Shown: in pieces, positions 6,132 through 6,626 of the stretch | How the letters are laid out: each line of letters opens with the position of its first letter | Position numbering within the stretch: the first letter of the stretch is position 1 | Program-made: the position numbers and the translations under genes | The notes under the pieces: model-generated | What the model was told of the DNA's origin: nothing | The model's input: only the letters and a program-made list of their open reading frames with translations | The model's database searches: none | From: CAYGTK01 sp964352775 | GTDB lineage: Bacteria; Bacteroidota; Bacteroidia; Chitinophagales; CAIOSU01 | Direction: 5' to 3' | Assembly (NCBI GenBank): GCA_964352775.1 | Contig: CAYGTK010000212.1 | Location: forward strand, 1-6,626 | DNA length: 6,626 nucleotides

Positions 6132-6626
6132 AACTAACCTTTGTATTTCCTTTTTCCAAGGTGGCAAGTAGAGGGGTGGGCTTGCTTTTAAGGTTATATT
6201 GACAAGCTTGTTCCAACTTTTTCACCAACCAATGTTTCCCCGAACTATTAGTGTTGTTCAAAACAATAATAGTGTAATCATCTTCAGGGTTCTTGATAAC
6301 TGAAGTACGGAATCCACTCCAAAGCCCATGATGATAAACGATGTTGTCGCCGCTATGTTCCTTTAGTCGGAAACCAAAACCATAGTTGACCCTTCTTTTA
6401 TTTTTCAGCATAGCACGTTTGCTTAGTTCTCGGCTCATTTGCTCGCTAATTAGCAGACGGTCATCCAAGGCCCTACTCCAATGGAAAAGGTCATCTGCCG
6501 AAGCGAAAATTCCTTTATCGCCCAGAGCTCCATCGTTCACGTTCAAGCCTATCGGCCTGTATCTGCGGCCGCGCCATTCGTAACCTATCAAGGCATTATT
6601 GGCCATACTGTCCATTTGAGTAAAGC
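6121..6626 (-). CDS. Serine beta-lactamase-like hydrolase (class C / esterase family), C-terminal part
   Basis: This is the C-terminal part of a penicillin-binding-protein-like serine hydrolase. The frame is open through the right edge (F-T-Q before the Met at 6615), so that Met is internal, and the catalytic Ser-x-x-Lys and Tyr-x-Asn motifs lie outside the window. Counting from that Met, GDKGIFASADDLFHWSRAL (32-50) is the typical segment after the active-site core. YGFGF (78-82) follows, and YHHGLWSGF (94-102) holds His-His-Gly where the KTG/HTG box is expected. Next come the strand TIIVLNNTN and a polar tail. The family includes AmpC-like beta-lactamases, D-amino-acid peptidases and esterases. 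HHG in place of KTG suits a general serine hydrolase more than a true beta-lactamase, but this is inference. Its stop overlaps that of the convergent 5552 gene by 4 bp. Confidence 0.85.
   Translation of the reverse strand, partial: FTQMDSMANNALIGYEWRGRRYRPIGLNVNDGALGDKGIFASADDLFHWSRALDDRLLISEQMSRELSKRAMLKNKRRVNYGFGFRLKEHSGDNIVYHHGLWSGFRTSVIKNPEDDYTIIVLNNTNSSGKHWLVKKLEQACQYNLKSKPTPLLATLEKGNTKVSSSN

Noticed and set aside
6386..6583. Open frame of 65 codons on the plus strand
   Set aside because: It lies opposite the hydrolase gene, whose family motifs identify the real frame.

Overview
The window looks like chromosomal DNA of a member of the Bacteroidota, probably a marine Flavobacteriales-type bacterium. 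The evidence is the MurF-alanine racemase fusion, a DUF4286 protein, a TonB with an acidic linker and Cys-containing C-terminal region, moderately AT-rich DNA, and start codons mostly without Shine-Dalgarno sequences. The lineage is inferred from gene families, not from a marker gene. No RNA gene, mobile element, CRISPR array or phage gene was seen. Nearly all of the DNA is coding: the only gaps are 70 bp, 1 bp and 29 bp, so there is no gene-free stretch near 300 bp.

Left block (plus strand, 1-2654): the 3' part of a tonB-type energy transducer gene enters from the left edge. A 70-bp gap follows, containing a 15-bp-stem hairpin that stops 9 nt before the next start codon. Then come a secreted or periplasmic 603-residue TPR protein and a small DUF4286 protein. 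The last two genes overlap (GTGA), and a good Shine-Dalgarno serves the second, so they are almost certainly co-translated.

Middle block (minus strand, 5522 down to 2656): a small soluble Rieske [2Fe-2S] protein is followed, with an ATGA overlap, by an 834-residue MurF-Alr fusion. The fusion combines two steps of peptidoglycan precursor synthesis: making D-Ala from L-Ala, and ligating D-Ala-D-Ala to UDP-MurNAc-tripeptide. Its stop lies 1 bp from the DUF4286 stop on the opposite strand, with no visible terminator between them.

Right block (5552-6626): a 190-residue protein of unknown function is transcribed divergently from the Rieske gene across 29 bp. Its stop codon overlaps, within TTAA, the stop of a convergent, edge-truncated serine beta-lactamase-like hydrolase gene.

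I do not see a convincing undescribed system. The points most worth a second look are the hairpin before the TPR gene, the coupling of the Rieske gene to murF-alr, the terminator-less convergent gene ends, and the unrecognised 190-residue protein.
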